Below are positions 52,809 through 61,400 of a stretch of DNA of 64,000 nt, in pieces. A program made the translations under genes and the position numbers. The notes under the pieces are model-generated. The model was given only the letters and a program-made list of their open reading frames with translations. It was not told the origin of the DNA and did not search any database. Numbering within the stretch: the stretch's first letter is position 1; every line of letters begins with the position of its first letter. Source of the stretch: CATOSP01 sp965216155 (GTDB lineage: Bacteria; Chloroflexota; Dehalococcoidia; Lucifugimonadales; UBA3495); the NCBI GenBank assembly GCA_965216155.1, contig CBDCFD010000007.1, positions 1,054,001 through 1,118,000 of the forward strand. The letters run 5' to 3'.

Positions 52809-53516
52809 TTAGTCTCGGGGCGCACCCGTCAGGATGGCGGGTAGCTCCAGCAAACTGCTGATCTGGAACTCCGGGGTGGGAAGTGCGGGATTGGGGTCGG
52901 CGCCGGCGCGGTTCACCCAAACGGTATGCATCCCCACTCCGCTTGCCCCCTGCACGTCTTCGAACTGCTTGTCGCCCACATAGACTGATTCCGACGGCGC
53001 GACGCTCAACCGGCGCAGCATGGTCTGGAACAACTGAGGCAAAGGCTTGTAGCACCGGGCCGATTCCGAGGAAAGAATGGCCTCGAAGGACCGGCCGAGA
53101 AGGTGGATGTTGGGTATCAAGTACCGGTCGTCGGCGTTGGATAGTACGGCGGTGCGCCAATTTTCCTGGAGGATGTCGAGGGCTTCGTGGGTCTCGGGGA
53201 ACGGACTCCGGCTGCACAGGTCTCGTATCGCCTTGTTGGCTGCGGAGTCGGCGTCTCCTGTCACTCCCAACATGATGAAGGCATTGGCGAAGCAGTCCTT
53301 CCAGCCCTCGAAATAGCTCTCGAACCGCGCGCCCGGCGCGACTCTACGGGACTTGAACCCTTCCTCTGCGGCATGCCACGCATCCGCGAGGTCTCGCCCT
53401 GTTACTCCCAGACCCTGTGTCGAGGCGATGTCGGCGAAGGTCGTGTCCCAACGCTGGGGTTCGTTGTCCACCAGGGTGTCGTACATGTCGAAGATGATCG
53501 TAGTGACTTGTCTCAT
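52809..53516 (-). CDS. HAD-family hydrolase within the his cluster
   Basis: 235 residues. Motif I is IIFDMYDTLVDN, motif II AVLSNADDRY, Lys in CYKPLPQLF, motif IV YVGDKQFEDVQGA. A helical cap lies between residues about 20 and 90. It sits between hisF (77-nt gap) and hisIE (29-nt gap) on the same strand. The second Asp of motif I is Tyr, as in dehalogenase-like members. Histidinol-phosphate phosphatase activity is suggested by position only. Confidence 0.85.
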   Translation of the reverse strand: MRQVTTIIFDMYDTLVDNEPQRWDTTFADIASTQGLGVTGRDLADAWHAAEEGFKSRRVAPGARFESYFEGWKDCFANAFIMLGVTGDADSAANKAIRDLCSRSPFPETHEALDILQENWRTAVLSNADDRYLIPNIHLLGRSFEAILSSESARCYKPLPQLFQTMLRRLSVAPSESVYVGDKQFEDVQGASGVGMHTVWVNRAGADPNPALPTPEFQISSLLELPAILTGAPRD

Positions 53517-53593
53517 GGCAGTATGCGGTCGTCTCCCCTCTTGCTTGATTGGAGCGTGTAGTTCGCGTTGGGCGGGTGTGGCCCGGCCCGGAC

Positions 53594-54421
53594 TCAGGGT
53601 ACGGGATGCGCCCTGGGGCGCACGGGGATGCCCCGCCCGCCCAGGTACTCCTTCGCCTCCGAGATCGAGTACGTGCCAAAGTGGAAAATGCTTGCGGCGA
53701 GAACGGCGTCCGCCCGGCCGTCCGTGAACGCTTCGTACAGGTGCTCCAGCGTCCCAGCGCCGCCACTGGCGATCACCGGAACCGGAACGGCTTCGGAGAT
53801 GGCGCGGGTCAGTCCCAGGTCGTAGCCGGCTTGATGACCGTCAGCGTCCATGCTGGTGAGCAGTATCTCTCCCGATCCTAGCTCCACCGCGCGGACCGCC
53901 CACTTGACTGCGTCCAGTCCTGTGGGAGTCCGCCCTCCGTGGGTATAGACTTCCCAGCGTGAGTCAGCGTCCAGGGCGAGTCCCTCCCGGCTGGCTGGTG
54001 CGGTAGGGGTGTCGCCGGTGACCCTCTTGGCGTCGATGGCCACCACTATGCACTGGTTCCCGAACTGGTCCGCGCCCTGGGAAACGAGAGAAGGGTTGTT
54101 AACCGCCGCGGTGTTGAGTGAGACCTTGTCCGCACCGGCGTTGAGCATCCGCCGCACGTCTTCTACGCTTCGCAGCCCGCCGCCCACGGTCAGGGGAATG
54201 AATACCTGGTCGGAGACCCGTTGCACCACGTCGACCATGGTGTCCCTCGAGTCTGAGCTGGCCGTTATGTCCAAAAATACCAACTCGTCTCCGCCTTCAC
54301 GGTCGTAAAGGTATGCCAATTCGGCGGGGTCCCCAGCGTCCCGAATGTCGACGAAGCTGGTCCCCTTGACGACCCGCCCGCCATCAACGTCCAGGCAGGG
54401 AATGATGCGTTTGGTCAGCAA
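53594..54421 (-). CDS. hisF: Imidazole glycerol phosphate synthase, cyclase subunit
   Basis: About 275 residues from TTG 54421; the open frame continues upstream but homology starts at KRIIPCLDVDGGRVVKG. The catalytic Asp residues lie in CLDVDGG and VVAIDAKRV. IPLTVGGGLRSVEDV, GADKVSLNTAAV and LLTSMDADGHQAGYDL are classic HisF motifs of the (beta-alpha)8 barrel. It uses ammonia from HisH to make IGP and AICAR. hisH is not in the window. Confidence 0.95.
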   Translation of the reverse strand: MLTKRIIPCLDVDGGRVVKGTSFVDIRDAGDPAELAYLYDREGGDELVFLDITASSDSRDTMVDVVQRVSDQVFIPLTVGGGLRSVEDVRRMLNAGADKVSLNTAAVNNPSLVSQGADQFGNQCIVVAIDAKRVTGDTPTAPASREGLALDADSRWEVYTHGGRTPTGLDAVKWAVRAVELGSGEILLTSMDADGHQAGYDLGLTRAISEAVPVPVIASGGAGTLEHLYEAFTDGRADAVLAASIFHFGTYSISEAKEYLGGRGIPVRPRAHPVP

Positions 54422-54766
54422 CGGCCGTTCCCGTCCCCATAGAATCTCGTTAGCCAAAGAAGTATAACACCTGGCAGTGGCCTGGCTGTACGTGGCCATG
54501 AACACCGTGCAGGGCCTTTTAATTGTCGTCTGAACCGTTGATTTTTGTGATTGGGAGATTCCGCTGATTTTGCCGGTCCTGAAAATCATGGCAACTTTTA
54601 GAATCACATGAATCACAGTTCAGACAAATACCCCAAGAACCAAAAGACCCTGTGAACACCGTATCCGGGCTGTTGGCAAGCTCTAAGCAGGGCGGTAGAA
54701 TTGTCCCGCATTCTTGATCGACCAGGATGATTCGGACATACCGTTATCGGTATCAGGAGGTGACCC
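54422..54766. other. Intergenic region upstream of hisF and the GlcG-like gene
   Basis: Divergent spacer with no supported ORF. It carries the palindromic repeat at 54528-54625 and, at its right end, AGGAGGTGA, the ribosome site of the GlcG-like gene. Promoters for both flanking genes are expected but not resolved by eye. Confidence 0.5.
54528..54625. repeat. Dispersed-type inverted repeat (98 bp)
   Basis: The left arm starts GTCTGAACCGTTGATTTTTG and the right arm ends AATCACATGAATCACAGTTC AGAC. The arms are inverted copies with a few mismatches (GTCTGAAC, TGATT and TGTGATT shared). Similar GTCTGAAC-type palindromes occur as dispersed repeats in other bacteria. It would form a long imperfect hairpin upstream of hisF. 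Confidence 0.6.
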
Positions 54767-55162
54767 ATGGCGCTAAACCTCGCGGAAGCAAACAAGATCG
54801 TGGCCGGAGCAATTGCCAAGGCTGAGGAGCTGAACATCAAGGTTAATGTGGCGGTGTGTGACGCGGGAGGCCGCTTGATCGCCTTCAACCGCATGGACGG
54901 CGCAATCTGGGCCGGGGTTTACGGCTCGCAGGGTAAGGCCGTGGCCTCGGCGGCATTTGGCCGGACCAGCGGTGAACTCCAGGAGCGGGCGGACCAGCCC
55001 ACGCCCCGCGGCATCGCCATTGCCGAGGGCGGGCACATGATCATGGGACAAGGCGGTGTGCCTATCATCCGCAACGGGGCGGTGGAGGGAGCATGCGGCG
55101 TTGGTGGCGGGACGTCCCAAGAGGATGAGGACTGCGCCCGCGCCGGAATCGACACGATTTAA
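54767..55162 (+). CDS. GlcG/HbpS-like (DUF336) protein
   Basis: 131 residues. LNIKVNVAVCDAGGRLIAFN, YGSQGKAVASAAFGR and GGVPIIRNGAVEGACGVGGG are conserved in the heme-binding HbpS/GlcG family. The ribosome site AGGAGGTGA is 3 nt from the ATG. Members bind heme or cobalamin or act as small accessory proteins of oxidative pathways. Function here is unknown. The gene stands alone between his genes and the broken cyclase. Confidence 0.88.
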   Translation: MALNLAEANKIVAGAIAKAEELNIKVNVAVCDAGGRLIAFNRMDGAIWAGVYGSQGKAVASAAFGRTSGELQERADQPTPRGIAIAEGGHMIMGQGGVPIIRNGAVEGACGVGGGTSQEDEDCARAGIDTI

Positions 55163-55186
55163 CCCAAGCAGCAGATTAAGGCCAGG

Positions 55187-55933
55187 TTAAGGGACGAAGG
55201 CCAACACCGAAACCGGCGACCCGCTACCGCCTTCCAGGCGGAGGATCCCGATGACTATGGTTGCGCCGGTTGGAGGGGCGCGGTCCAGGTTGGTCAGGTT
55301 TTCCAGGGCCAGCCGGGGCCGTTCCAGCACCAACGAGTTGACCGGATAACCATTGGCAGCGCCTGGCTCCAGCCCGTGGGTGTCTATGCCCAGACCGGCG
55401 GCGCGCCGGTCCGATATAAGGTATCGGGATAAGGTATCGGGCCGCGTCCATGCCAAAACCTGGGAAATGGGGCTTGCCAGAGGTGTCGTACCCAAAATAC
55501 CGGTCGGGCTCTCCCCATTTTTCCTGCCAGCCGGTTCGGAGAAGGACCACGGACCCATCGGTCACCGCGCCATACACCCGTTCCCATTCTTCAACGTCTC
55601 GCCGGGTCAGGGCATAGTCGGCGTTTGTCGAGGCTAGTGCCCGGACGTCTATGACTATGGCGGGAGTCACCAGGCGCTCCGGCTCGTAGGAGTCGATGGT
55701 TGCTCCGCCGGGATGAAAGCCGGCGGGGCGTTCATGTGGGTGGCGCTGTGTTCTCCCATGGAAAACCGGCGCAGAGTGAAACCGTCCTTCTCCAGGTCAG
55801 CCGCATCTTCGAATAGGACGGCGGGGTCGCCTGGCCACAGCGGAATCCCCGGATGCACCACATGGGAAAGGTCGACCACCGCGGCATATGCAAGTGTGCG
55901 GCCGCCGGGCTGGCGCCCTGATGATGTGCTCAT
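55187..55933 (-). pseudogene. Cyclase/kynurenine-formamidase-like gene broken by two frameshifts
   Basis: Three frames together encode one cyclase-family metal hydrolase. Part 1 (55933 on): YAAVVDLSHVVHPGIPLWPG and GEHSATHMNAP. A one-base loss in the CCGCCGGC run near 55715-55728 moves the frame to FHPGGATIDSYEPERLVTPA and IVIDVRALAS. A 13-bp tandem duplication, ATAAGGTATCGGG at 55416-55428 and 55429-55441, moves it again to SDRRAAGLGIDTHGLEPGAA. Removing both restores an apparent full-length protein of about 250 residues. It is either a recent pseudogene or, less likely, an assembly error. Confidence 0.85.
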
Positions 55934-56051
55934 GAGATCAGTCCCGTTTGACTCGGCGCGAAGACCCGCCTAGAATACGCCAAAATTCGGGTTAGGGTAC
56001 CCAAGAGACGGGATACCCTTAGACCATAAGGCCCGTGGGAGTGTAGTCACG

Positions 56052-57191
56052 ATGAAGTTTGGCATGTTCTATGAGGTGCAGGTGCCGCGGCCCGCTCCGC
56101 CGGAAGCGGAACACCAGCGATTGCGAGAGATAGTGGACCAGGTGGTGATGGCCGAGGAGGCGGGCTTCGAGCACGTCTGGTTTGTCGAGCACCACTTCCT
56201 CACCGAGTGGGCGCACTCCAGCGCCTCCGAGGTAATGCTTGCAGTGTTAAGCCAGCACACGACCAACATGCGTCTTGGTTTTGGCGTGGTGCTGCTGCCA
56301 GTACACCACCCGCTGCACGTGGCGGTCAAGACGGCCACGTTGGACGTGATGAGTGGCGGTAGGGTCGACGTCGGTGTGGGCCGGGCGGGCAACCCCTACC
56401 AGATAACCCCCTTCGGAATCGACCTTGAAGACACCAGGGGCATCTGGGAAGAGTCTCTCAGGATGCTGCCTGGCATCTGGACACAGGAGACCTTTTCCCA
56501 CCAGGGAAGGTACTTTAATGTGCCGGAGCGGGAGGTTATCCCCAAGCCAATGCAGAAGCCGCACCCGCCCCTATGGTCGGCCTGCAGCCAGGAGGACACA
56601 TTCCAGATCGCGGGAGAGATGGGCCTTGGCTGCCTGTGCAACGTGCTCGGCCAATACGAGACCGTGGAACGTCGCATAGGCATCTACAAGGAAGCCTTGA
56701 AAACGGCCAACCCCGTGGGCAAGTTCGTCAACGACCAGGTAGTGGCCTCCAGCATCGGTTTTTGCGACGAAAACAAGCAGCGCGCCAGGGAGCGAGGGGC
56801 TGAGATCGCGGCCTGGAACATCAACATCAGGCTGCGCAACTACGAGCGCGGTTGGTCCGGGTTCGACACCAGAAACGTGCCCGAAGACTACCGTCACCAT
56901 GTTCGACGAGTCGAGTGGGACCCGCAGATGCGCCAGGGAGTTAGCCCGGATGAAGTCCTGTCTTCAGGCCGGTTCTGCGTCGGTACTCCCGACCAGTGTA
57001 TCGAGGTGATCGAAAACTACGAGCGCATCGGAGCGGACGAAATCATGCCCATATTCCAGGCTGGTCCAGCCACCGACGCCGAGGTGAAGAATTCGATTCG
57101 CCTGTTCGGTAAATACGTCATCCCCCACTTCAAGGAGAAAGACCGGCGGGCCCAGGCAGCCGCCGGCGCAACCGCCGACGATAGCAACTAA
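56052..57191 (+). CDS. LLM-class flavin-dependent oxidoreductase
   Basis: 379 residues. FGMFYEVQVPRPAPPE, EEAGFEHVWFVEHHFL, RLGFGVVLLPVHHPL and GRVDVGVGRAGNPYQ are typical of bacterial-luciferase-like F420 or FMN monooxygenases. FCVGTPDQCIEVIENYERIG closes the barrel. Many LLM proteins occur in SAR202-type genomes. The gene appears to be monocistronic and ends before a hairpin. Substrate is not predictable. Confidence 0.92.
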   Translation: MKFGMFYEVQVPRPAPPEAEHQRLREIVDQVVMAEEAGFEHVWFVEHHFLTEWAHSSASEVMLAVLSQHTTNMRLGFGVVLLPVHHPLHVAVKTATLDVMSGGRVDVGVGRAGNPYQITPFGIDLEDTRGIWEESLRMLPGIWTQETFSHQGRYFNVPEREVIPKPMQKPHPPLWSACSQEDTFQIAGEMGLGCLCNVLGQYETVERRIGIYKEALKTANPVGKFVNDQVVASSIGFCDENKQRARERGAEIAAWNINIRLRNYERGWSGFDTRNVPEDYRHHVRRVEWDPQMRQGVSPDEVLSSGRFCVGTPDQCIEVIENYERIGADEIMPIFQAGPATDAEVKNSIRLFGKYVIPHFKEKDRRAQAAAGATADDSN

Positions 57192-57200
57192 ACAGTTGAG

Positions 57201-57235
57201 GTAAGGCAGGCGCTACAAACTGGCGCCTGCCTTAC
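57201..57235. terminator. Convergent hairpin after the LLM gene
   Basis: GTAAGGCAGGCGC (57201-57213) pairs perfectly with GCGCCTGCCTTAC (57223-57235). It is 9 nt past the LLM stop and just before the stop of the convergent 65-residue gene. A T-tract is lacking, so it is probably a weak or Rho-assisted terminator. Confidence 0.65.
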
Positions 57236-57240
57236 CCGGC

Positions 57241-57438
57241 CTATGACAGGGCCAATAGCGACCAGATGGACGGGCGAGGGTTGTTCTTGTACTGCATATA
57301 TTGGTCAACCCACTCCATGGCTTCCCGGTTAGACTCGCAAGCCGTCAACTCGGTCCGTTCGGGCAGGCGTCCGTAGATGGTGGCGTCGAAGTCAGGAATT
57401 GGCCGATGGATCATGTAACCCCGATAGAATATCTTCAT
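57241..57438 (-). CDS. Hypothetical 65-residue protein
   Basis: MKIFYRGYMIHRPIPDFD and ACESNREAMEWVDQYMQY show a protein-like composition, rich in Tyr, Arg and acidic residues. The pattern resembles small proteins with a beta hairpin and a helix. AAAGGA lies 12 nt upstream of the ATG. No family is recognised. It faces the LLM gene across a shared hairpin. Confidence 0.5.
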   Translation of the reverse strand: MKIFYRGYMIHRPIPDFDATIYGRLPERTELTACESNREAMEWVDQYMQYKNNPRPSIWSLLALS

Positions 57439-57622
57439 GTCACAAGTGCGTCCTTTAGAAAATCTGGATAGGTACTAGAGTCTTATGGGAACGCACGTAT
57501 GTTCTAATAATGTGGCTCGCGAGTCAACCGTCAAATGTCATGGAATAAGATAGGCCGGAGCCCGGATTCTCTCGGGGTTAGGCTTCATTCCCAAAAAGGA
57601 CGGGCGAGGAAGGGTGCGGATA

Positions 57623-58882
57623 TCAGTTGGTCTTGCCGGATACCTCGTCAATAAATTCCCGCATGGACCGTAACTCCTGGGTCGAAGCCAGCATGTCCCG
57701 TACCATCACCTCTCCCCGCTCGATTTCGTCGTCGCCCAAGATCAATGCGTAGGGAATATTCAGCGCGTTTGCCTGGCGCATCTGACCCCGCAGCGCCCTT
57801 GAGCCGCTGCTGAGGACCGCGCCGACTCCCGCCCGGCGAAGATCAGCCGCCAGCTTGAGGGCTGCCGCCCTGGCTCCTGATCCGACGTTAGCCACCAGAT
57901 ACGACGGGGCTGGGACATCCGGTACAGCGACGCCGCCCCGCTGCAGATTGAGGGTCAACCGCTCCATTCCGGTGGCGAATCCTATGCCCGGCGTAGCACG
58001 GCCTCCCAATTCTTCGACCAGACCGTCGTACCTGCCGCCGCCCAAAATCGTAGACTGGCCTCCAACGTCCTGTGGTTGGACCTCGAATACTGTCCGGGTG
58101 TAGTAGTCCAGCCCACGCACCAGGCGGTGGTCCACCTGATAGGCAATCTCCATGGCCGCCAGGTACTCCCCCAACCGGTCCCAGTGGTCTTGACACGGCT
58201 GGCACAAGTGATCGGCGGAACGGGGCGCTTCATCGCCCAGCGCGTGGCAAGTCTCCACCTTGCAGTCCAGAAGCCGCAGAGGGTTGCGCTCCAGCCTGGT
58301 GAGGCAGTCCGGGCAGAGTTGCGCCCTGAGACCGGAGTAATAGTCCCTTAGCCGGGATATGTAACCGGGACGGCATTCGGGGTCGCCAATGCTGTTGACC
58401 AGGATATTGATGTCTGAAAGCCCAAGAGACCCCATGAAACGCGACGCGAACTCTATGACTTCGGCGTCGACGGACGGGTCCGGGTCTCCCAGGACCTCCA
58501 GGCCAAACTGGTGGTGCTCCCGGAACCGCCCGGCCTGGGGGCGTTCGTACCGGAACACGGGGCAGAAGTAATACATCCGCACGGGCTGGGGCAAGTTGTG
58601 CATTCCATGTTCCAGGTAAGCGCGGCATACAGGGGCAGTGCCCTCGGGACGCAAGGTAACGCTGTCCCCGCCCCGGTCCTCGAAGGTGTACATCTCCTTT
58701 TCGACTATGTCCGTACCCTCGCCAACAGACCGGATGAATAGGTCCGAGTCTTCGAATACCGGCGTGTCGATCCGGCCAAACCCGTATTCTCCGGCCAACT
58801 CCATCGCCTTGGACTCGATGTAACGCCAATACTTCTGCTGTTCCGGCAGCAGGTCGCTGGTGCCCCTGGGCGCTCTAAACAA
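57623..58882 (-). CDS. hisS: Histidyl-tRNA synthetase
   Basis: 419 residues, class II. Motif 1 region ELAGEYGFGRIDTPVFED, motif 2 TLRPEGTAPVCRAYLEHGM, FRYERPQAGRFREHHQFGLE, histidine-A motif GLDYYTRTVFEV and motif 3 GGRYDGLVEELGG. The C-terminal anticodon-binding domain begins near residue 325. It is the last gene of a run with the CaiB-like transferase and the gamma carbonic anhydrase; the gap to CaiB is 18 nt. Confidence 0.96.
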   Translation of the reverse strand: MFRAPRGTSDLLPEQQKYWRYIESKAMELAGEYGFGRIDTPVFEDSDLFIRSVGEGTDIVEKEMYTFEDRGGDSVTLRPEGTAPVCRAYLEHGMHNLPQPVRMYYFCPVFRYERPQAGRFREHHQFGLEVLGDPDPSVDAEVIEFASRFMGSLGLSDINILVNSIGDPECRPGYISRLRDYYSGLRAQLCPDCLTRLERNPLRLLDCKVETCHALGDEAPRSADHLCQPCQDHWDRLGEYLAAMEIAYQVDHRLVRGLDYYTRTVFEVQPQDVGGQSTILGGGRYDGLVEELGGRATPGIGFATGMERLTLNLQRGGVAVPDVPAPSYLVANVGSGARAAALKLAADLRRAGVGAVLSSGSRALRGQMRQANALNIPYALILGDDEIERGEVMVRDMLASTQELRSMREFIDEVSGKTN

Positions 58883-58900
58883 GTGGTCTTGACCTCTTTC

Positions 58901-60136
58901 TCAAACGACTCCCTCGGACTGCATCACTGTTAACTCGCCGGGCGACAGGCCCCCGATTCCGCACAGGATTTCCTCGTTGTGCTCCCCCAATAGTGGCGGT
59001 GGAGCGACTGGGGTGTCCACCGAGCCTGTTAATTTGATGGGTGTGTTGACGGTGCGGAAAGGCCCCCCGAACGTGTCGCCGCTGTCTACGAACATGTTAC
59101 GCGCTTCGAGGTGGGGACAATTGTCCAAGTCTTCCGTATTCTGGACCATTCCCATGGAGTAGCCGATCTCGACCAGTCTCTCCGCCACCTCCAGCTTGGG
59201 AAGATGCTGGGACCACTCCTCGATCGCGGGGACGATGTGTTCGAAGTAGAACTCTCCGCTGATGCCCAGTCCGCGGTACCGGGGATCTTCGCCTAGCTCG
59301 GGGCGTCCGATCAGTTCCCACAGCGCCACCCACTTTTCCTCGTCGCCTGCGCCGGCGAGCACGGCATAGCCGTCCTTGGCTTTTAGGACTAGCTGGGCGC
59401 TGAACATGTTCTCCCTGGCTCGCCCGGTAGTCTGTCCGGTAGCCTGGTACAGGGGCATGCTGCTGGTGGTGTGGGCAACCATGCAATCGTACATGGCCAT
59501 ATCCACGTGCTGTCCGCGTCCGGTCTTTCTCCGGGTCTCCAGGGCCATCATGATGCCCAGGGCCGTCCAAACGCCGGGGACCGAATCGCCTATGTTGTCA
59601 CCCACCATCTGGGGTGGCCCGCCGGGAGCGCCGGTCATCTCCATCCATCCGCCCATACCCTGCACGCAAGGGTTGTTGGCCGGCCACGTGGAGTAGGGGC
59701 CGCGCAGACCCTCGGCGTCTCCGTAGCCCGTGATGCTGGCATAGACCAGGGCCGGATTTAACTCCGACAAGACTTCGTACCCCAGACCCAAACGACGCAG
59801 CGCGCCCGGACCCCAGTTGTCGAGGAGAATGTCGGATGCCCGGACCATGTTCTCAAACGCCGACTTGCACCGGGGGTCGCGCAGGTCGAGGGTCACGCTC
59901 TTCTTGTTTCGGTTCACCCCCAAGTACCGGGCGCTGACCCGGTTGCCGTTTTCGAATTCGATAAATGGGGTGTTAATGCGTGCCCGCTCACCGGTCCGGG
60001 GCCTTTCGATCTTGATCACCTCTGCGCCCATGTCGGCAAGGATCATGGAGCAGTAGGGGCCGGCGACGATGTGGGTGACGTCCAATACGCGGACCCCCTC
60101 CAGGGGGAGGGGCAGCTTTTCGCTCTCGCTAGTCAT
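58901..60136 (-). CDS. CaiB/BaiF family CoA-transferase
   Basis: 411 residues from ATG 60136. VLDVTHIVAGPYCSMILAD, DMGAEVIKIERP, GVNRNKKSVTLDL and GDSVPGVWTALGIMMAL (catalytic Asp region) are family III CoA-transferase motifs. RKTGRGQHVDMAMYDCM follows. It transfers CoA between organic acids; the acid is not predictable. It lies 10 nt after the gamma carbonic anhydrase and 18 nt before hisS. Confidence 0.92.
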   Translation of the reverse strand: MTSESEKLPLPLEGVRVLDVTHIVAGPYCSMILADMGAEVIKIERPRTGERARINTPFIEFENGNRVSARYLGVNRNKKSVTLDLRDPRCKSAFENMVRASDILLDNWGPGALRRLGLGYEVLSELNPALVYASITGYGDAEGLRGPYSTWPANNPCVQGMGGWMEMTGAPGGPPQMVGDNIGDSVPGVWTALGIMMALETRRKTGRGQHVDMAMYDCMVAHTTSSMPLYQATGQTTGRARENMFSAQLVLKAKDGYAVLAGAGDEEKWVALWELIGRPELGEDPRYRGLGISGEFYFEHIVPAIEEWSQHLPKLEVAERLVEIGYSMGMVQNTEDLDNCPHLEARNMFVDSGDTFGGPFRTVNTPIKLTGSVDTPVAPPPLLGEHNEEILCGIGGLSPGELTVMQSEGVV

Positions 60137-60146
60137 GGCAGATGGC

Positions 60147-60677
60147 CTACGTCTGTTCGCGAGGGATTTGGAGCCCAAGACCCGCTTCGATGTAGGTATG
60201 GGCATTCTTCACGTAAACGGCTGTGGGGTCCTTGAGCCGTTCCATGTTCTCTTCGGACAGCGCCGACACGCGGCCGGGGACGCCCAGGACCAGGGAGTTG
60301 TCGGGGATATCCGCGCCGGCCAACACCAGGGCGCAGGCGCCGACCAGGCAGTAGTTTCCAACGCGGGCGCTTTCCAGCACCGCCGAATTCATCCCCAGGA
60401 GGACGTTGCTCCCAATGACGCCGCCGTGGACCACTGCACCGTGGGTCATCAGCACATTGTCACCCAACTCCAGGTAGTCGTCGGTGTGCAGTACACAGTT
60501 GTCCTGGATGGAGCAGTTTTTGCCGATTATGATCTGACCGTAGTCGCCGCGAATTACTGCTCCCGGCCAAACGCTGGAGCCTTCACCGATGGTCACGTCT
60601 CCTACTATGTAGGCTGTCTCACTGACGAATACTGAGGGATGGATCTTCGGCGTCTTGCCGTTCAGACTGCGGATCAC
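60147..60677 (-). CDS. Gamma-class carbonic anhydrase-like hexapeptide-repeat protein
   Basis: About 176 residues from GTG 60677, which has GGAAAGG 8 nt upstream; TTG 60701 is the alternative. Left-handed beta-helix repeats run from about residue 20 (AYIVGDVTIGEGSSVWPG) to 140. Metal-binding His residues lie in CVLHTDDYLEL and MTHGAVVHGG. A C-terminal helix packs on the trimer. The family includes Cam-type carbonic anhydrases and inactive structural relatives such as CaiE and PaaY, and CaiE/PaaY-like proteins often sit beside CoA-transferases as here. Confidence 0.88.
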   Translation of the reverse strand: MIRSLNGKTPKIHPSVFVSETAYIVGDVTIGEGSSVWPGAVIRGDYGQIIIGKNCSIQDNCVLHTDDYLELGDNVLMTHGAVVHGGVIGSNVLLGMNSAVLESARVGNYCLVGACALVLAGADIPDNSLVLGVPGRVSALSEENMERLKDPTAVYVKNAHTYIEAGLGLQIPREQT

Positions 60678-60809
60678 TGGGTCCACCTTTCCAGCTTGCA
60701 ATACCAGCGTGCGGGACGGACCCCACCCCGGGAGCCTGGCCCACGTATCTGCAAACCATTACTCCTGATATTCAAAGGATACACGCAACCGGGCTGTCCT
60801 GCCACCGGG

Positions 60810-61400
60810 CTAATAGCCCAACAGGTCTAATACCCAGACCTTACCGTAGGCACAGAGGTGGGCCACGATCAGGAATTTTAGCGCCTTGCCTGCCCACACT
60901 ACGGCGAGGAAGCGCCAGATTGGGTAGCGCAAAGCCCCGGCGGCAAGGCCGGCGATATCGAAGAAGGGGTTTGGGCACAGCGACAACAGGAACAACGGCA
61001 GCCAACCTCGCCGCTGCATCCACGGCTCCACTCGGCCGTACCAACGGCTCCGGCTAATCGCTACCTGGCTTCCATATCCGAGAAAGTAGCCGCTGAGCTC
61101 GCCCATAGTCTCAGCCGATCCGGCCACCAACCCCACGGCTATCGGATTGAGCCATACGCCGCCTGCGCAGACCGCTCCCAGGGCTGGGACCGGGATAATA
61201 AGTCCGGCGCTGGCGATCAGGGAGGCGAGGGCGATTCCGCTATAGCCAACTTGGTCCAGGGTTATCTGGTCTCGTAGCAGGTACGCGGTTCCGGTCATGG
61301 CCAGTGCGGCCAGGACCAGGGCCAGCCTCACCAGGTTGTCAGTACGCCGCCAATGGATGAGTCTGGTACGGTGGGTCGCCTGGACTACCAGCTTCCTCAC
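60810..61400 (-). CDS. VTT/SNARE-associated (DedA-like) membrane protein
   Basis: 196 residues from GTG 61400, which overlaps the stop of the upstream hydrolase (GTGA), so it is translationally coupled. Hydrophobic segments lie at about 25-45, 60-100, and 160-185. GSAETMGELSGYFLGYGSQV and FDIAGLAAGALRYPIWRFL resemble the VTT domain of DedA/TMEM41-type lipid scramblases. The longer in-frame N-terminus overlaps the hydrolase and is not used. Confidence 0.82.
   Translation of the reverse strand: MRKLVVQATHRTRLIHWRRTDNLVRLALVLAALAMTGTAYLLRDQITLDQVGYSGIALASLIASAGLIIPVPALGAVCAGGVWLNPIAVGLVAGSAETMGELSGYFLGYGSQVAISRSRWYGRVEPWMQRRGWLPLFLLSLCPNPFFDIAGLAAGALRYPIWRFLAVVWAGKALKFLIVAHLCAYGKVWVLDLLGY

Noticed and set aside
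54528..54625. Terminator or riboswitch upstream of hisF
   Set aside because: The arms resemble a dispersed palindromic repeat, there is no U-tract, and no known his-leader motif is present.
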